A stretch of DNA of 64,000 bases from Sphingobacterium sp. GVS05A (GCF_019969845.1 NZ_JAHXYR010000005.1:62001-126000), one strand, 5' to 3'; shown: positions 1 to 10,299, numbered from the stretch's first letter. Notes: a model not told the origin generated them from the sequence alone. Numbers and translations: made by a program.

Positions 1-1
1 T

Positions 2-934
2 GCATTGATTGAAGGTATAGAGCAGGCTAAGGGAAGATTTATCATTATGGCTGACTCTGATGATAGTTACAATTTTTTGGAAATCGACGGTTTTTACGAA
101 AAGTTAAAAGAAGGATATGACATGGTAATTGGTAATCGGTTCCGAGGAGGAATTGAGGAAAATGCTATGCCTTTTTTACATCGGTACCTAGGAAATCCAG
201 TACTGTCTTTTTTAGGACGATTGTTTTACCGAATCAAGATAAAAGATTTCCATTGCGGATTTCGAGGATTTAAACGCGATGAGGTGATGAATTTGAAGTT
301 ATGTTGTGGCGGGATGGATTTTGCTTCCGAAATGATTGTAAAATCGAGTCTGCATAACCTTTCGCTTACAGAAATTCCTATTAGGTTATATAAAGATGGT
401 AGAGATCGGAAGCCACATTTGAATACATGGCGAGACGGTTGGAGACATCTTAAGTTTCTTTTATTATTTTCTCCAAAGTGGGTGTTTTTGTACCCAGGAA
501 TTTTGCTAAGCACATTTGGTCTGACACTATTTGCGATATTATTAAATACTGATATTCAAATTGCCAATATAAATTTGAGTATCCACACAATGATTTACTC
601 TTCGAGTTTATTGATCATTGGGATACAATTATTTTCATTCTATATTTTCTCAAAACAGTTAAGGGATAGTGTATTACTCAGTAAGTCCCCCGTCATGCAG
701 AGATCCAAATTAACGATTGAAATAGGATTAGTGACAGGAGGAGTGACTGTTATTGCAGGTTTGATTCTATTCTTTTTGAGCATTTTCTATTGGGCCGATA
801 AGAGTTTTGGAAATCTCGATCCGTTCAAAATGATGAAGCTTGTGATGCCTTCGATTACTTTACTTATTGTAGGTGTTATTGTCTTGTTCAATAGCTTCTT
901 TCTAAATCTGGTTTCATTAATCACTAAAAGGTAA
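2..934 (+). CDS. GT2 family glycosyltransferase with C-terminal membrane segments (5' truncated)
   Basis: The reading frame is open to the left edge, so the true start and the nucleotide-binding N-terminus lie outside the window. What remains shows the D-S-D-D-S acidic motif of a GT-A fold enzyme (about residues 18-22) followed by a conserved D-F-H-C-G-F-R-G stretch typical of polyprenyl-phosphate (dolichol-phosphate) mannosyl- or glucosyltransferases. Then come about four hydrophobic helices in the last 150 residues. Such proteins usually transfer a sugar from a nucleotide donor to a lipid phosphate at the inner membrane. The next gene starts one base after its stop codon, so it is co-transcribed with a membrane glycosyltransferase that could use the lipid-linked sugar. 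Family is fairly sure; donor sugar is unknown. Confidence 0.85.
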   Translation, partial: ALIEGIEQAKGRFIIMADSDDSYNFLEIDGFYEKLKEGYDMVIGNRFRGGIEENAMPFLHRYLGNPVLSFLGRLFYRIKIKDFHCGFRGFKRDEVMNLKLCCGGMDFASEMIVKSSLHNLSLTEIPIRLYKDGRDRKPHLNTWRDGWRHLKFLLLFSPKWVFLYPGILLSTFGLTLFAILLNTDIQIANINLSIHTMIYSSSLLIIGIQLFSFYIFSKQLRDSVLLSKSPVMQRSKLTIEIGLVTGGVTVIAGLILFFLSIFYWADKSFGNLDPFKMMKLVMPSITLLIVGVIVLFNSFFLNLVSLITKR

Positions 935-935
935 T

Positions 936-2234
936 ATGTTAAATTCCAGAAAAGTCTTTCTCTTTACACTGTTGTTTTTTTTAACGATATTCTGTATATA
1001 TTATCTGTTGTATCGCCTTGGTGTGATTGCTGTATTACCTGATAATTACAATTTACTTCGAAATGATGCTGATTGGTATTATAAAATCACAGAAATCGGC
1101 TATCATTACCAGCCAGAAACAATTGGCAACACCGCTTTTTTTCCATTTTTTCCATTTTTTTGGAAATTTACTGGACTATCCCCCCTGGCGATTTCAGTCG
1201 TAAATCTTTTGCTTTTTTGTGCTGCACTCTCACTGCTACATATAGTATATAAATTTAGTTTATTTAACCTATTGTTTATTTGCACTATACCATCATTTAT
1301 CTTTTTTATGGTTCCCTATTCAGAAGCGTTATTCTTTTTATTTGGGAGCATTTACATTTACGGACTTTGCCGTGGATCTGTATTAAATCAGGGAATAGGG
1401 TTGCTAGGAAGCGGTTTGACAAGATCGGTGGTTACAATATTTATACCTGCGATCTTTATTGTTGAAACATGCATGTTTTTCTTTTATACTGAAAGGAAAT
1501 GGATTGATTTAAAAGATAGCCTCAAAAGATTTTTTTTTCAGTGTTCAATATGCTTAACAAGTATCGGTATTGTTGCTGTCTATCAATATACTGCAATAGG
1601 GAAATGGTTTTATTTTATCGAAATACAGCAATATTGGGGGCGTCACTTTCAGTTGCCAAGCCTTCCTTTTACTACCTTTTCTCCCAAATCCGCTATGGGT
1701 ATGGATACCATCGGCCTGAGCTTGGGCTTAATTGCTGCTGCACTATTTATTTTGCTTCTTTATAAGCTTAGGAACGAAGCTAGAAAAATGTTGGATAAAA
1801 ATTACGACCGGGCACTTATTTTCTCATTATGTTACTTCACATTTATTTCCATATTAGATGTCTTTTTTACGGATGACTATCAGGGGCACACCAAAATCTG
1901 GTCTATTAATAGACATTTGCTTTGTACGCCCTACTTCTTTGTGATTCTTTTTGAACTTCGAAGTTCTCGTTGGTCTGGGACTATTGGCCGCAGATTTTAT
2001 ATGGTTGGAATAACAATCATTTTGCTGAGCACTTTGTTTTTGACCCAGGTTTCTGCCTATCCCATTCAGCTGATTTACTATGTCTTTTTTTCTGTATATC
2101 TCTTAAGGTATATTATAATTCAAGACCCTGTGGATCGTGTAGAACGTATTGTACATGTGTTGTTCATAAGCGTCAACATTATGTTTTATCTGATTTACAT
2201 GCAGAATTATCTTCAGAATGGCTGGATTGGCTAA
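936..2234 (+). CDS. Polytopic membrane glycosyltransferase (PIG-V / GT39-like)
   Basis: A 432-residue protein with about ten hydrophobic segments and no signal peptide other than its first helix. The luminal loop after helix 1 carries N-D-A-D-W-Y-Y and A-F-F-P-F-F-P motifs. These resemble the loop of PIG-V-like and other GT-C mannosyltransferases, where an acidic pair binds the polyprenyl-phosphate sugar donor. It follows a GT2 enzyme of the type that makes such donors, with one base between them, and overlaps the next reading frame. Role inferred: transfer of a lipid-linked sugar onto a surface glycan or protein on the periplasmic face. Exact acceptor cannot be told from the sequence. Confidence 0.7.
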   Translation: MLNSRKVFLFTLLFFLTIFCIYYLLYRLGVIAVLPDNYNLLRNDADWYYKITEIGYHYQPETIGNTAFFPFFPFFWKFTGLSPLAISVVNLLLFCAALSLLHIVYKFSLFNLLFICTIPSFIFFMVPYSEALFFLFGSIYIYGLCRGSVLNQGIGLLGSGLTRSVVTIFIPAIFIVETCMFFFYTERKWIDLKDSLKRFFFQCSICLTSIGIVAVYQYTAIGKWFYFIEIQQYWGRHFQLPSLPFTTFSPKSAMGMDTIGLSLGLIAAALFILLLYKLRNEARKMLDKNYDRALIFSLCYFTFISILDVFFTDDYQGHTKIWSINRHLLCTPYFFVILFELRSSRWSGTIGRRFYMVGITIILLSTLFLTQVSAYPIQLIYYVFFSVYLLRYIIIQDPVDRVERIVHVLFISVNIMFYLIYMQNYLQNGWIG

Positions 2235-2283
2235 TTATTCATTTGATTTAGAAACTACTAATTATATAATCAATTTAAAATTT

Positions 2284-3858
2284 ATGGAGTCACCACAAAA
2301 ACGGGCGCTAATAATTGGCGCTGGCCCAGCGGGGTTAACGGCGGGATATGAACTGCAGGCAAGAACTGATATCGAACCAATTATTTTTGAAATGGATGAT
2401 TGTTTTGGAGGAATCTCCCGGACTATAAATTACAAGGGAAATAGGATGGATTTGGGGGGACATCGCTTTTTTTCAAAATCAGACCGGGTAATGGAGTGGT
2501 GGGGCAATATTATGCCATTGGGTAAATTGGAAGAAGGCAAAATTATAGAACCCCAAGTAAATGATCAGCGCACAGCGCAAGGGCAAACAGATGATGAAGC
2601 TATGTTAGTGCGAAATAGATCCTCTAGGATTTTATATTTGGGACGTTTATTTGATTATCCCATTCGCATATCTTTATTGACAATAAAGTACCTCGGCCTT
2701 ATCCGGTTTTTTAGAATCTCAGGATCCTATTTATGGGTGCGTATGTTTCCTATTAAAGAAGAACGAAATCTTGAGCAATTTTTTATTAACAGGTTTGGGA
2801 AGTATTTATATCTTATCTTTTTTAAAGACTATACCGAGAAGGTATGGGGAGTTCCCTGTTCTGACATTAAAGCAGAGTGGGGAGCACAGCGGATCAAAGG
2901 TCTATCTTTTAAGGAAGCTATTTCTCATGCGATCAAAAGTAAAATGAAAAAACAAACTGATATTGCACAGAAGGAAGTGGAGACCAGCCTTATCGACCGT
3001 TTTCTTTATCCTAAATATGGACCTGGGCAGTTATGGGATAGCGTAGCGACCAGATTTCAGTCTTCTGGGGGGCAGATCATAAAGAATTCGGAGGTAATAG
3101 GAATAGATTGGAGCGATAAAGAGTCTGTATCAGTCACTGTGAAAAACCACTTAACAGGAGATATAAATGAATATCAAGGAAATGTATTGATTTCTAGTAT
3201 GCCTTTAAAAGAATTAATTGCGAGAATGAAGAATGAGGTGCCTTTGGAGGTAAAAAAAGTTGCGGAGGGGTTAGTGTATAGAGATTTTATTACCGTAGGG
3301 CTATTATTAAAAGATATAAAAATAAAGGATAAAGGAGAGTTTAAGGATGGTGGAAATCTCCCTCCAGACAATTGGATATATATTCAGGAAAAGGGAGTTG
3401 CATTAGGCCGTTTGCAAATATTTAATAATTGGAGCCCCTATCTTGTCGCAAATCAGGAACATGTATGGGTGGGTCTAGAGTATTTTTGTAATGAAGATGA
3501 TTCATTGTGGGGCATGTCTAATACAGATTTTATCGAATTTGCTATTGCGGAGTTGGTTTCTTTAGGTATGATCATGAAAGAATATGTACTTGATAGTACA
3601 ATAGTGAGAGTTCCGAAAGCATATCCTGCTTATTTCGGGACGTATGAGCATATAGATATTCTAAAGAATTATTTAAATTCAATGGAGAATATTCATCCAA
3701 TTGGCAGAAATGGAATGCATAAGTACAATAATCAAGATCACTCTATGCTCACGGCGATGACAACCGTTGATAACATCATCAGCGGTGAAGGAACAAAAAC
3801 TGATGTATGGAGTGTTAACACAGAACAGAAATACCACGAGAAAAGAAATGAAAATTAG
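2284..3858 (+). CDS. FAD-dependent oxidoreductase, UDP-galactopyranose mutase / protoporphyrinogen oxidase-like
   Basis: A 524-residue enzyme starting with a Rossmann FAD-binding motif G-A-G-P-A-G at residues 12-17, followed by the G-G-I-S and L-G-G-H-R-F-F-S signatures of the amine-oxidase/UGM-like flavoprotein family. The frame extends upstream to an ATG at 2218 inside the preceding gene, but the extra 22 residues do not fit the family. The ATG at 2284 places the FAD motif at the expected distance from the N-terminus. Family members in polysaccharide clusters isomerise or oxidise sugars, or act with glycosyltransferases. Its position between two membrane glycosyltransferases supports a role in the same glycan pathway. 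The substrate is not identifiable here. Confidence 0.8.
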   Translation: MESPQKRALIIGAGPAGLTAGYELQARTDIEPIIFEMDDCFGGISRTINYKGNRMDLGGHRFFSKSDRVMEWWGNIMPLGKLEEGKIIEPQVNDQRTAQGQTDDEAMLVRNRSSRILYLGRLFDYPIRISLLTIKYLGLIRFFRISGSYLWVRMFPIKEERNLEQFFINRFGKYLYLIFFKDYTEKVWGVPCSDIKAEWGAQRIKGLSFKEAISHAIKSKMKKQTDIAQKEVETSLIDRFLYPKYGPGQLWDSVATRFQSSGGQIIKNSEVIGIDWSDKESVSVTVKNHLTGDINEYQGNVLISSMPLKELIARMKNEVPLEVKKVAEGLVYRDFITVGLLLKDIKIKDKGEFKDGGNLPPDNWIYIQEKGVALGRLQIFNNWSPYLVANQEHVWVGLEYFCNEDDSLWGMSNTDFIEFAIAELVSLGMIMKEYVLDSTIVRVPKAYPAYFGTYEHIDILKNYLNSMENIHPIGRNGMHKYNNQDHSMLTAMTTVDNIISGEGTKTDVWSVNTEQKYHEKRNEN

Positions 3859-5866
3859 GGCCCTAAATTCCAATCAACTTTTTTGTTTGATATCGCTACT
3901 AGTTATAATATTATCAATTGTCTTTATCGAATACCATCGAATATCAGTTGAGGAGGAAGGAGTTTACTACCAGAATGGGACAACAAATTACCCTATAAAT
4001 CCATATTATAAAAGAGGGGAGGAACGCTCAGGGGTTTATTTGTATCGGATAAAAACAAATTCATCCTTTCTGTTTTCTGGTATTTTGCAAATAGTACCGG
4101 ATGATCGTCTATTGGAAATTCGCATAAACGACCATATAATACCCCTGACAATGTTTAGTAAGGAAGAGCTAAGTGATATTAGGCGAGGGGTATATATAAA
4201 TGTTTTGCCGTATTTTAATTCGGGTATCAATCAAATAGAACTTAAAGTCGAAAACTATCAAGGCGCATTTGGCGGAAAGGTTATTGATAAGACAAATTAT
4301 GCTAAATATATCTTTCTGCTCGTGGTGATATTAAGCGGCTTGTTTTTTCTAAAAAATACGGATAAAGCAAAAAAAGCATTCTATAAGTTTAGAAAAAGAG
4401 AAGGAATTCTTTTTGCTCGAACAGCCGTCTCGATTATTGGTGTGGCACTTTTATTAGTAATAATCGGACGATTTTGGAGCTTTTCTTGGATAAAGTGGAG
4501 TATAGGTGTTTGTGTGATCCTATCTGTTCTTTTTTTTACCTGTAAGAGTGTATATCAAAAGTTTTTATTTAAATCATCCATTTTTATATTTATTGGCAGT
4601 ATATGTCTTTTTATCGTTGGTGCTATTGTAATTCCATTTGAAAAATACAGCTATGATGTTCATGGGCATGTAGAATATGTAGGCTATATCTTACAATATA
4701 TGGAGATACCTGTTGGATCAAGTGGCTGGATGTTTTACCATCCGTCACTTTATTATTTGGTTTCAGCATGCTTTTTATGGATTTCTAATTTTTCGGAAGT
4801 AACCTCTGATGAAGCTGTGAAGCTATTACAATTATTGAGCGTATCTTTATTTATAGTATATTCCTACTTTTCCATTGCTTCGATAGATAAATTCTTTAGA
4901 ATTATTATTTCGAAAGATATTCTTGTCAAGCCCATAGTGGTTAACACCTATTATTTGGCTTTTTTACTTTTTCTCTTTTGGCCTTCTAATATGATGGTGG
5001 CTACTCGTATCGGCAATGATATTATGTTTGATCTTCTATTCTCAATAGGATTTTATTTCACGTTGTGTTGGTATGACAGCAAAAAGTTGAATGATCTATT
5101 TTATGCTACTTTTTTTGCCGCGTTCTGTGTTTGGGCCAAGAGCAACGGATATATATTATTTGCTTTGCAGTCAATACTTTTGTTCGTGATGGTATTAATA
5201 GAGGTTCATGAGCGAAAGATTAAAAAGACCACTTTAACAGCGATTTTTATGCTATTTATTGTTGGGTTATTGTCGGTTTATTTATCTTTTGGTGCAAAAA
5301 TAAGAAATAGCCTAGTCGGAAGTCAAAAGAGTATGATTGTTGAAAATGCTACTAGTTTGAACCCATCTCTGCTAGTCGACGCACATTTTTCAAATTTTAT
5401 GCCATTCAATCCTGTACCCTTTATTGAAATACCTTTCACAGATTCTATGGACGACAGCAAAGGCCGCCAGTCATTTTGGTATTATTTGATGAAAACAAGT
5501 TTATTTGGAGAGTTTCATTTTGATGGGATGAAATTAACTTTTATTGCCCAATCTCTCAGTTTGTTATTTCTTTTGCTTGTGTTGTCATTCTTTTATGGTA
5601 TAATTCGTTATTGTCGTGTTTCGGCGATATTGCCTTTTATTTTGAGTATAGGTTTGCTCACTATTGCAATGATAGCATTTCGAGTGTGTTATCCTTATTC
5701 TTGTTCTAATGATTTTAGATATATATATCCCGCTATTCTCCCTTTTGTACTCATATCATCCTTGAGTCTAATGCGATTTAAGGATAATAAGCTAATTCAT
5801 TTTATATTTTTGTCGTTTGTAGCATTAAGCGTCCTGTTTCAGATTTCACTTGTGTTTTTGGATTAG
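3848..5866 (+). CDS. Large polytopic membrane protein, probable GT-C glycosyltransferase
   Basis: A 672-residue protein with one N-terminal membrane helix, a periplasmic beta-rich domain of about 120 residues, and then at least ten hydrophobic helices. The start at 3848 overlaps the stop of the flavoprotein gene by 11 bases, which is typical of coupled translation. An upstream in-frame ATG at 3767 lies deep inside that gene and gives an unlikely leader. The loop with Y-D-V-H-G-H-V-E-Y (about residue 270) may be the acidic donor-binding loop of GT-C enzymes. Acceptor and sugar are unknown. It closes the four-gene glycan cluster; no strong terminator follows, only a G-U-rich hairpin near 5903-5925. 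Confidence 0.65.
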   Translation: MKIRALNSNQLFCLISLLVIILSIVFIEYHRISVEEEGVYYQNGTTNYPINPYYKRGEERSGVYLYRIKTNSSFLFSGILQIVPDDRLLEIRINDHIIPLTMFSKEELSDIRRGVYINVLPYFNSGINQIELKVENYQGAFGGKVIDKTNYAKYIFLLVVILSGLFFLKNTDKAKKAFYKFRKREGILFARTAVSIIGVALLLVIIGRFWSFSWIKWSIGVCVILSVLFFTCKSVYQKFLFKSSIFIFIGSICLFIVGAIVIPFEKYSYDVHGHVEYVGYILQYMEIPVGSSGWMFYHPSLYYLVSACFLWISNFSEVTSDEAVKLLQLLSVSLFIVYSYFSIASIDKFFRIIISKDILVKPIVVNTYYLAFLLFLFWPSNMMVATRIGNDIMFDLLFSIGFYFTLCWYDSKKLNDLFYATFFAAFCVWAKSNGYILFALQSILLFVMVLIEVHERKIKKTTLTAIFMLFIVGLLSVYLSFGAKIRNSLVGSQKSMIVENATSLNPSLLVDAHFSNFMPFNPVPFIEIPFTDSMDDSKGRQSFWYYLMKTSLFGEFHFDGMKLTFIAQSLSLLFLLLVLSFFYGIIRYCRVSAILPFILSIGLLTIAMIAFRVCYPYSCSNDFRYIYPAILPFVLISSLSLMRFKDNKLIHFIFLSFVALSVLFQISLVFLD

Positions 5867-6091
5867 CTTTTCATTAATCATAAAAATTTTATTTTATCAA
5901 GCAGGGCTGCCATATGGGTGGCTCTGATAAATAGATTTTAGTTGATCACTTTTGGCACAAGCCCCAAGCAGCCGCTCACTTTTCTTCGCTTATGATCATG
6001 GATTTTTGTAATCGGTTCATCCGTTAAGGTAATAAAAAAATCATACTTTTCGGTATCTCCGACATACCGCTAACATACCCCTTGTTTTCCT

Positions 6092-6121
6092 CAAAGAGCT
6101 GCGATTACAGCCATACTTTTG
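6092..6121 (+). promoter_or_regulatory. Bacteroidota-type promoter (-7 box TACTTTTG)
   Basis: The octamer TACTTTTG at 6114-6121 matches the Bacteroidota -7 consensus TAnnTTTG exactly. A clear TTG is not found at the ideal spacing for the -33 box, so the upstream half is weak. It lies 25 bases before the ATG of the truncated beta-helix protein and was probably its promoter. Transcription from it now runs into the insertion sequence. Confidence 0.45.
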
Positions 6122-6145
6122 CTATACACATAAAAACAAAAGAAT

Positions 6146-6358
6146 ATGGCAAATCAATTTTTAATTAAGGAAACGGCGGATGCGATGCGCAATTTATCCA
6201 CAATTGAAATCGCAGGATTGCAAGGAACTAATGCAACTTACCTAGGTGTAGAACTATTAGGCTATTATGAAAAAGGCGACACTCCAGCACCCATTAGATA
6301 CTATTTAAGTAACACAGCAGAAGGTGATGACGGAGGTAGTGAAGTTGCTACATTTGAG
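6146..6358 (+). pseudogene. N-terminal remnant of a beta-helix surface/tail-fibre-like protein, cut by an IS
   Basis: About 71 codons remain before the left end of the insertion sequence; the frame then meets a stop inside the IS at 6371-6373. The residues G-V-E-L-L-G-Y-Y-E-K-G-D-T-P-A-P-I followed by a D-D-G-G-S segment look like the N-terminal module found in long right-handed parallel beta-helix (pectate-lyase-like) proteins of Sphingobacteriaceae. That recognition is from memory of the family and was not searched. The rest of the gene is not found on the other side of the IS, which suggests an adjacent deletion. A related C-terminal beta-helix remnant sits at 16.4-17.2 kb. Confidence 0.6.
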
Positions 6359-6373
6359 TGGACATTAAGTTAA
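6359..6373 (+). repeat. Left terminal inverted repeat of the IS3 element
   Basis: TGGACATTAAGTTAA. It pairs with the right end at 7573-7587 with 13 of 15 positions matching. It also supplies the stop codon that ends the interrupted beta-helix gene. Confidence 0.8.
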
Positions 6374-6398
6374 GAGAATTTAATAACTTAACAGACTT

Positions 6399-6713
6399 AT
6401 GTCAAGAGAAAGAAAAGTTTATACCAAAGAGTTCAAACTGATGAGTGTTGAACTGAGCAACACACGTGGTGACCTTAGTGCGCTGGCTAGGGAATTGGAT
6501 ATTAGCCCGGCATTGTTGTATAGGTGGCGAAAGGAACATTCTGTAAAACAAGGGAGTAGTTTCCCCGGTAATGGAAAAGTTATCCTGAGTGAAGGCGAAC
6601 AGGAGTTAGCACGATTAAGAAAAGAACTTCGGGATACACAGATAGAACGGGATATATTAAAGAAGGCTGTAAGCATCTTCTCCAAGAGCGACCCCAAATA
6701 TTCAGGTTCATAA
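6399..6713 (+). CDS. IS3-family transposase OrfA (helix-turn-helix protein)
   Basis: A 104-residue basic protein. The N-terminal part (about residues 5-50) has the HTH pattern of IS3/IS911 OrfA, with A-R-E-L-D-I-S-P-A-L-L-Y-R-W as the recognition region. It is followed by a leucine-zipper-like helix (residues about 68-95, ending L-K-K-A). It binds the element's ends and is fused to OrfB by a -1 frameshift. The downstream frame overlaps its last ~60 bases; the A-rich stretch near 6656-6664 is a plausible slip site, but no classical A6G heptamer is seen. Belongs to the IS at 6359-7587. Confidence 0.9.
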   Translation: MSRERKVYTKEFKLMSVELSNTRGDLSALARELDISPALLYRWRKEHSVKQGSSFPGNGKVILSEGEQELARLRKELRDTQIERDILKKAVSIFSKSDPKYSGS

Positions 6714-6745
6714 GGGACAATAGTGAAATATTTACAGTCGAAAAG

Positions 6746-7576
6746 ATGTGTCAGGTGTTCAAGGTGAGCAGAGCCGGCTATTACAACTTTTTAAAGGGCA
6801 TCCCTTCAAAGAGAAGTGTTGAAAACCAAAAGCTTGCTATGGAAATCCAGGATGCATTTGTAAATAGTAAGAAAACTTACGGCAGTCCACGTATTACCCG
6901 GGAACTGCACAAAAAGAATATTAAAGTATCCAGAGTGAGGGTAGCCAAACTGATGAGAAAGGTAGGCTTAAGAAGTATTGTTAAGAAAAAGTTTAAGGTG
7001 ACCACAGATTCTACCCACAAGTTTTCGGTACCGGATAATATATTGGACCGTGATTTTAAACCGGGAATACTTGGTGTAGTATGGGCATCAGACATCACCT
7101 ACATCAAAACGCAGCAGGGATGGCTGTATCTGACAACATTAATCGATCTGGGAGATCGAAAAGTAATCGGCTGGGCTTTAAGTGAGACTATGAATGCGGT
7201 AGATACGGTGATTTCTGCTTTTAAAATGGCACAAAAAGCAAGGCCAATCACCCGGAAACTAATCTTCCATTCTGACCGAGGAGTACAGTATGCCTGTCAT
7301 GAGCTCAGCTCTATACTGGAAAAAAATCCACTCATCATAAGAAGTATGAGTAGAAAGGGGAATTGCTGGGATAATACTGTGGCCGAAAGTTTTTTCAAGA
7401 CACTTAAGGCGGAATGTGTATATCAGCATAAATTCGCTCACAGAGAGCAAGCTGCGCTTATTGTCTTTGAATATATTGAGACATGGTACAACCGAAAAAG
7501 ACAACATTCTGCCTTAGGATACTTATCACCAGAGGAGTTTGCTAGAAAAATAAATAAACAAAATATTGCAGCTTAA
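6746..7576 (+). CDS. IS3-family transposase OrfB (DDE integrase domain)
   Basis: The frame is open well upstream of this ATG and reads as normal OrfB sequence from about 6690, so the functional product is the OrfA-OrfB fusion and the ATG only marks the first methionine. Counting from it, the catalytic triad is visible as D116 (S-D-I-T-Y), D177 (H-S-D-R-G) and E214 (A-E-S-F-F), within an rve-type core. A typical C-terminal H-S-A-L-G-Y-L-S-P-E-E-F motif follows. It cuts and joins the IS ends. The protein looks full length and uninterrupted. It ends 11 bases before the right end of the element. Confidence 0.92.
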   Translation: MCQVFKVSRAGYYNFLKGIPSKRSVENQKLAMEIQDAFVNSKKTYGSPRITRELHKKNIKVSRVRVAKLMRKVGLRSIVKKKFKVTTDSTHKFSVPDNILDRDFKPGILGVVWASDITYIKTQQGWLYLTTLIDLGDRKVIGWALSETMNAVDTVISAFKMAQKARPITRKLIFHSDRGVQYACHELSSILEKNPLIIRSMSRKGNCWDNTVAESFFKTLKAECVYQHKFAHREQAALIVFEYIETWYNRKRQHSALGYLSPEEFARKINKQNIAA

Positions 7577-7587
7577 CTAAGTGTCCA
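7573..7587 (+). repeat. Right terminal inverted repeat of the IS3 element
   Basis: TTAACTAAGTGTCCA, the partner of 6359-6373. It overlaps the stop codon region of OrfB, as is usual for compact IS3 elements. Confidence 0.8.
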
Positions 7588-7709
7588 TTTTATTGTTGCA
7601 ATTCCACCATGTTAAAATAAGGGCTATATCGTTGTAAGTTATATCTGACTGCATGGGACTTATTTTGAAAATAGTTTTCAGTGTAACAACAAATTTTGCT
7701 ATATGATTT

Positions 7710-8126
7710 TCAGCGATATCTGACAAATAGTTTTAAGCCTTCACACCATAGAAAAAAGCGTGTCAGCTCATGTTGGCTTAATTCTTTAAAATGAAATATT
7801 TTATGCGGAAAGGGAACCGCATTGCAGTAAACTCCGTTTATTAAAAAAAACAGTACAAACTTATTATTTAGGATATTATTTTCTTGAGTGCATTCAGCCA
7901 GCACATTTTTTACATCGTTAAAAAAAGATTTCATCAGATCATTGCTACAATTCAAAAAGACTATACATTCACATTGATTTATAATATCCTGATATTCTCT
8001 GGTTTTATCCAAACAGGTACGGACATATATTTCGTTACCATTATTCCATAAAAACTCCGCAATGTTGTCGATTAATGCCTGTTGTTGTTGCCTTTTATCT
8101 TTGATCAATAAATATTTCATCTTCAA
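7710..8126 (-). CDS. Hypothetical protein of 138 residues
   Basis: I do not recognise the family. The protein is rich in aromatic residues and cysteine and alternates predicted strands (K-Y-L-L-I near the start, C-I-V-F-L-N-C mid-protein, K-F-V-L-F-F-L later) with helices. The alpha/beta order is faintly like a TIR or flavodoxin-like fold, but no catalytic residue can be assigned. There is no signal peptide or clear membrane helix. It is downstream of the acyltransferase gene on the same strand, with a 128-base gap, and its end lies 122 bases from the IS. Codon usage and composition look like a real gene, though it could be a recent arrival. Confidence 0.5.
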   Translation of the reverse strand: MKMKYLLIKDKRQQQQALIDNIAEFLWNNGNEIYVRTCLDKTREYQDIINQCECIVFLNCSNDLMKSFFNDVKNVLAECTQENNILNNKFVLFFLINGVYCNAVPFPHKIFHFKELSQHELTRFFLWCEGLKLFVRYR

Positions 8127-8254
8127 TACTCTTTTTTATTAAATACATTGCATGTTAAATCAATCCTCAAAAACTACTTTGATAAAAATGATTCCGCTTA
8201 TTATTAAGCATATAATTACCAATATTATGATAGCGAGTATGTAGGACAGTATAG

Positions 8255-9130
8255 TCATTTCTTCCAGCGCTTATGCGTCCATAACCAACCATAGGGCTCT
8301 TCATTAATATTTTCCGTTAAGAGGTCAATGTACTTTTGTGTTATTTCTCCGTCCTTTGTGAGTTCTGCGTTGGAGCATATCGGAAGGCAGGCAATTTTGT
8401 AACTTCCTTTTGATAATTGTGTAATATGTAGGTAGATCACTGCTGTGCGTGCCTTACGTGCTAATTTTTCCATACCAGAAAAAAAATAAGTTTGCTGGTT
8501 CAAAAAGTGAAACTTATATCTTTCGTCTTCTGTTCGCGGACTTTGGTCCGCCAGAAAAAGATAGACGGCAGGGGCTAAGGTATCAGACAGCACATGGCGC
8601 ACAGCCCGGCCTTCAGCAAGCAACGTCATACCAAAACGCGACCTTATTTTAATCATTAGCTTGTCCATGATTACCGATCGAAGGGGTCTGTAAATGGCAT
8701 ATAGTTCGTGATGTATTTTATAAGGCATGAAATTTAACATTTCCCAATTGCCACAATGTCCTAAACAGGCAATGACATTCCTTTCCGAATTGATGTACTT
8801 ATCCATCAGCTCCAGATTCTCAAATATTATTTTTTTTTCAAGCACTTCCGGCGGGGCTGAGACACTTTTTATCATTTCAGCAAAATAGGCGACAAAGCAA
8901 ACATAAAATTTTTTTACAATAGCATGCACTTCGCCATATCGCTTGTTAGAAAACGAACGGGCAACGTTTTGAATGACTACACGCTTCCTATATCCGATCA
9001 AGTGATATGCAATAAAAAAGGTGAAAGAAGCCATCGCATATAGCCATCGCATCGGCAACAAACTTGTGGCATAGATAAAAGCATAAATAAATTGGAATAT
9101 AACAGTCTGAAAAGCTTGCTTCATTTTCAT
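8255..9130 (-). CDS. Lysophospholipid/lipid A acyltransferase (LpxL/HtrB family)
   Basis: A 291-residue protein with an N-terminal hydrophobic helix (residues about 8-45), usual for this inner-membrane family. The catalytic H-x4-E motif reads H-C-G-N-W-E at residues 125-130. The Y-R-P-L block for acyl acceptor binding follows at about 147-150, and D-Q-S-P-R near 195. Length matches the LpxL family. Enzymes of this type add a secondary acyl chain to lipid A from acyl-ACP at the cytoplasmic face; Bacteroidota also use relatives for amino-acid lipids, so the acceptor is inferred. Start codons of this gene and the stop of the upstream beta-barrel gene are 3 bases apart, so the two are co-transcribed. 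Confidence 0.85.
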   Translation of the reverse strand: MKMKQAFQTVIFQFIYAFIYATSLLPMRWLYAMASFTFFIAYHLIGYRKRVVIQNVARSFSNKRYGEVHAIVKKFYVCFVAYFAEMIKSVSAPPEVLEKKIIFENLELMDKYINSERNVIACLGHCGNWEMLNFMPYKIHHELYAIYRPLRSVIMDKLMIKIRSRFGMTLLAEGRAVRHVLSDTLAPAVYLFLADQSPRTEDERYKFHFLNQQTYFFSGMEKLARKARTAVIYLHITQLSKGSYKIACLPICSNAELTKDGEITQKYIDLLTENINEEPYGWLWTHKRWKK

Positions 9131-9133
9131 GGA

Positions 9134-10054
9134 TTAAAATTTCATTTTTACACCAACAGATCCATAAGGAGAGACCGAAAAGTGATAGTCATTATCACTT
9201 GAAAATACACCCTTTAATGTTCTGTCACTATAGGATGCAGGACGGTATAGGTTCAGTCCCGCCATGGCCGTCATCGATAATCCTTTTTTGCCAAGCTTTA
9301 ATTCAGGACGGAATCCAGTAACAATATACTGGTGGGAAAATATCACATCTTTGCCGTCTTTTTTCATTAGAGCAGCTTGTCCGTTCATCTCAAGCGCATA
9401 TGCCAATTTGATTTTATCATTGATCTGATATCCTGCCGACAATTCAAGTCCTTCGATCACTTCCACATTTATATCATATTTTCCCTGGAGCTTCCATTTG
9501 AGGTAAACAGCGGGAAACAACATTGGATAACCCAACGTACTATTGATTGCGGCCCCCCCGCCGATATCCAGATTGGGGTTCAGATGACGGATAAAAACAA
9601 GTCCACCACTTGCGAGTACGTTTTTAAAAGTAATCTTCGAAAAATCAGTAGTAGGAGCAAATATGCCTACACCTGCACTTGCCCGGATAGACCAGTTGTC
9701 ATTCAAGGGGCGTAAATGGTAAACACCTAGTTGCAAGTTCATAATTTCGGATACCATTTGCTGCGCAAAATTCCGGTTTTTTAAAGAAACATAAGCCCCT
9801 CCAAAACCGATTCCCCAGGCTGTCGGGCGATTTTTCTCATTTAATTTCATAGATAGAGGCATACTGAATGAGCCTTGATAAACCATAGCCGACCCTTTGG
9901 CATTACCAATTTTTTCCCTTGGTTTTTCACCCGGAGGCAAATAATAGTAGCCCGAATTGCCGATATATTCTGCCCTAAAAGACAGCTGCTGTGCTTTTGA
10001 TTTTAGCGAAAACAACATAATGAATGTTGCTAGAAATAATAATATTGACTTCAT
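9134..10054 (-). CDS. Outer-membrane beta-barrel protein (DUF6268-like)
   Basis: Starting at 10054 gives a clear signal peptide (M-K-S-I-L-L-F...) ending S-K-A-Q, and a mature part of about 290 residues made of alternating amphipathic strands and ending in F, as outer-membrane barrels do. The frame is open 45 bases further upstream, but that would put 15 polar residues before the signal. Pairing with an LpxL-like gene directly downstream suggests a role in, or a response to, the outer-membrane lipid layer. The DUF6268 assignment is a recollection of the strand pattern and is unsure; the beta-barrel call is solid. Confidence 0.65.
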   Translation of the reverse strand: MKSILLFLATFIMLFSLKSKAQQLSFRAEYIGNSGYYYLPPGEKPREKIGNAKGSAMVYQGSFSMPLSMKLNEKNRPTAWGIGFGGAYVSLKNRNFAQQMVSEIMNLQLGVYHLRPLNDNWSIRASAGVGIFAPTTDFSKITFKNVLASGGLVFIRHLNPNLDIGGGAAINSTLGYPMLFPAVYLKWKLQGKYDINVEVIEGLELSAGYQINDKIKLAYALEMNGQAALMKKDGKDVIFSHQYIVTGFRPELKLGKKGLSMTAMAGLNLYRPASYSDRTLKGVFSSDNDYHFSVSPYGSVGVKMKF

Positions 10055-10220
10055 GATTTTAAAATTGTATGTAAATGTGTTTGTTCTATTTTTGAACAAA
10101 AGAATAATGCAAGCGGTAAAACAGAAAACTGTTAATTATGGATTTCAGAATCGACAGGATGAGATCAAGAATAGGAAGAACGAAATAAATTCTAAAGTGC
10201 CCTGACGATACGTGAATCGA

Positions 10221-10273
10221 TTAGGTACCGGAAGCCGGTCATCTTATGACAAATGCCCGGATCCCGGTACTAA
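10221..10273 (-). terminator. Hairpin downstream of the 10.3-10.9 kb beta-barrel gene
   Basis: TTAGGTACCGG at 10221-10231 pairs with CCGGTACTAA at 10264-10273 (one bulged G), enclosing a second hairpin GTCAT-ctt-ATGAC at 10238-10250. It lies 27 bases past the stop codon at 10300 on the - strand. No long T-run follows, so the terminator role is inferred from position and stem strength. Confidence 0.5.
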
Positions 10274-10299
10274 TCTGTCTGTTTTAGTTCCGTGATTTG

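Larger units (their letters stand above)
6359..7587 (+). mobile_element. IS3-family insertion sequence, apparently complete
   Basis: A 1229-bp element bounded by imperfect 15-bp inverted repeats that begin TGGACATTAAG on the left and end CTAAGTGTCCA on the right, with the TG...CA ends usual for IS3. It encodes OrfA and OrfB in the 0/-1 frame arrangement that makes a fused transposase by ribosomal frameshifting. No 3-5 bp target duplication is seen: the left flank is GAG and the right flank is TTT. That points to an IS-mediated deletion or recombination next to one end. The element is otherwise intact and may be active. Confidence 0.9.
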
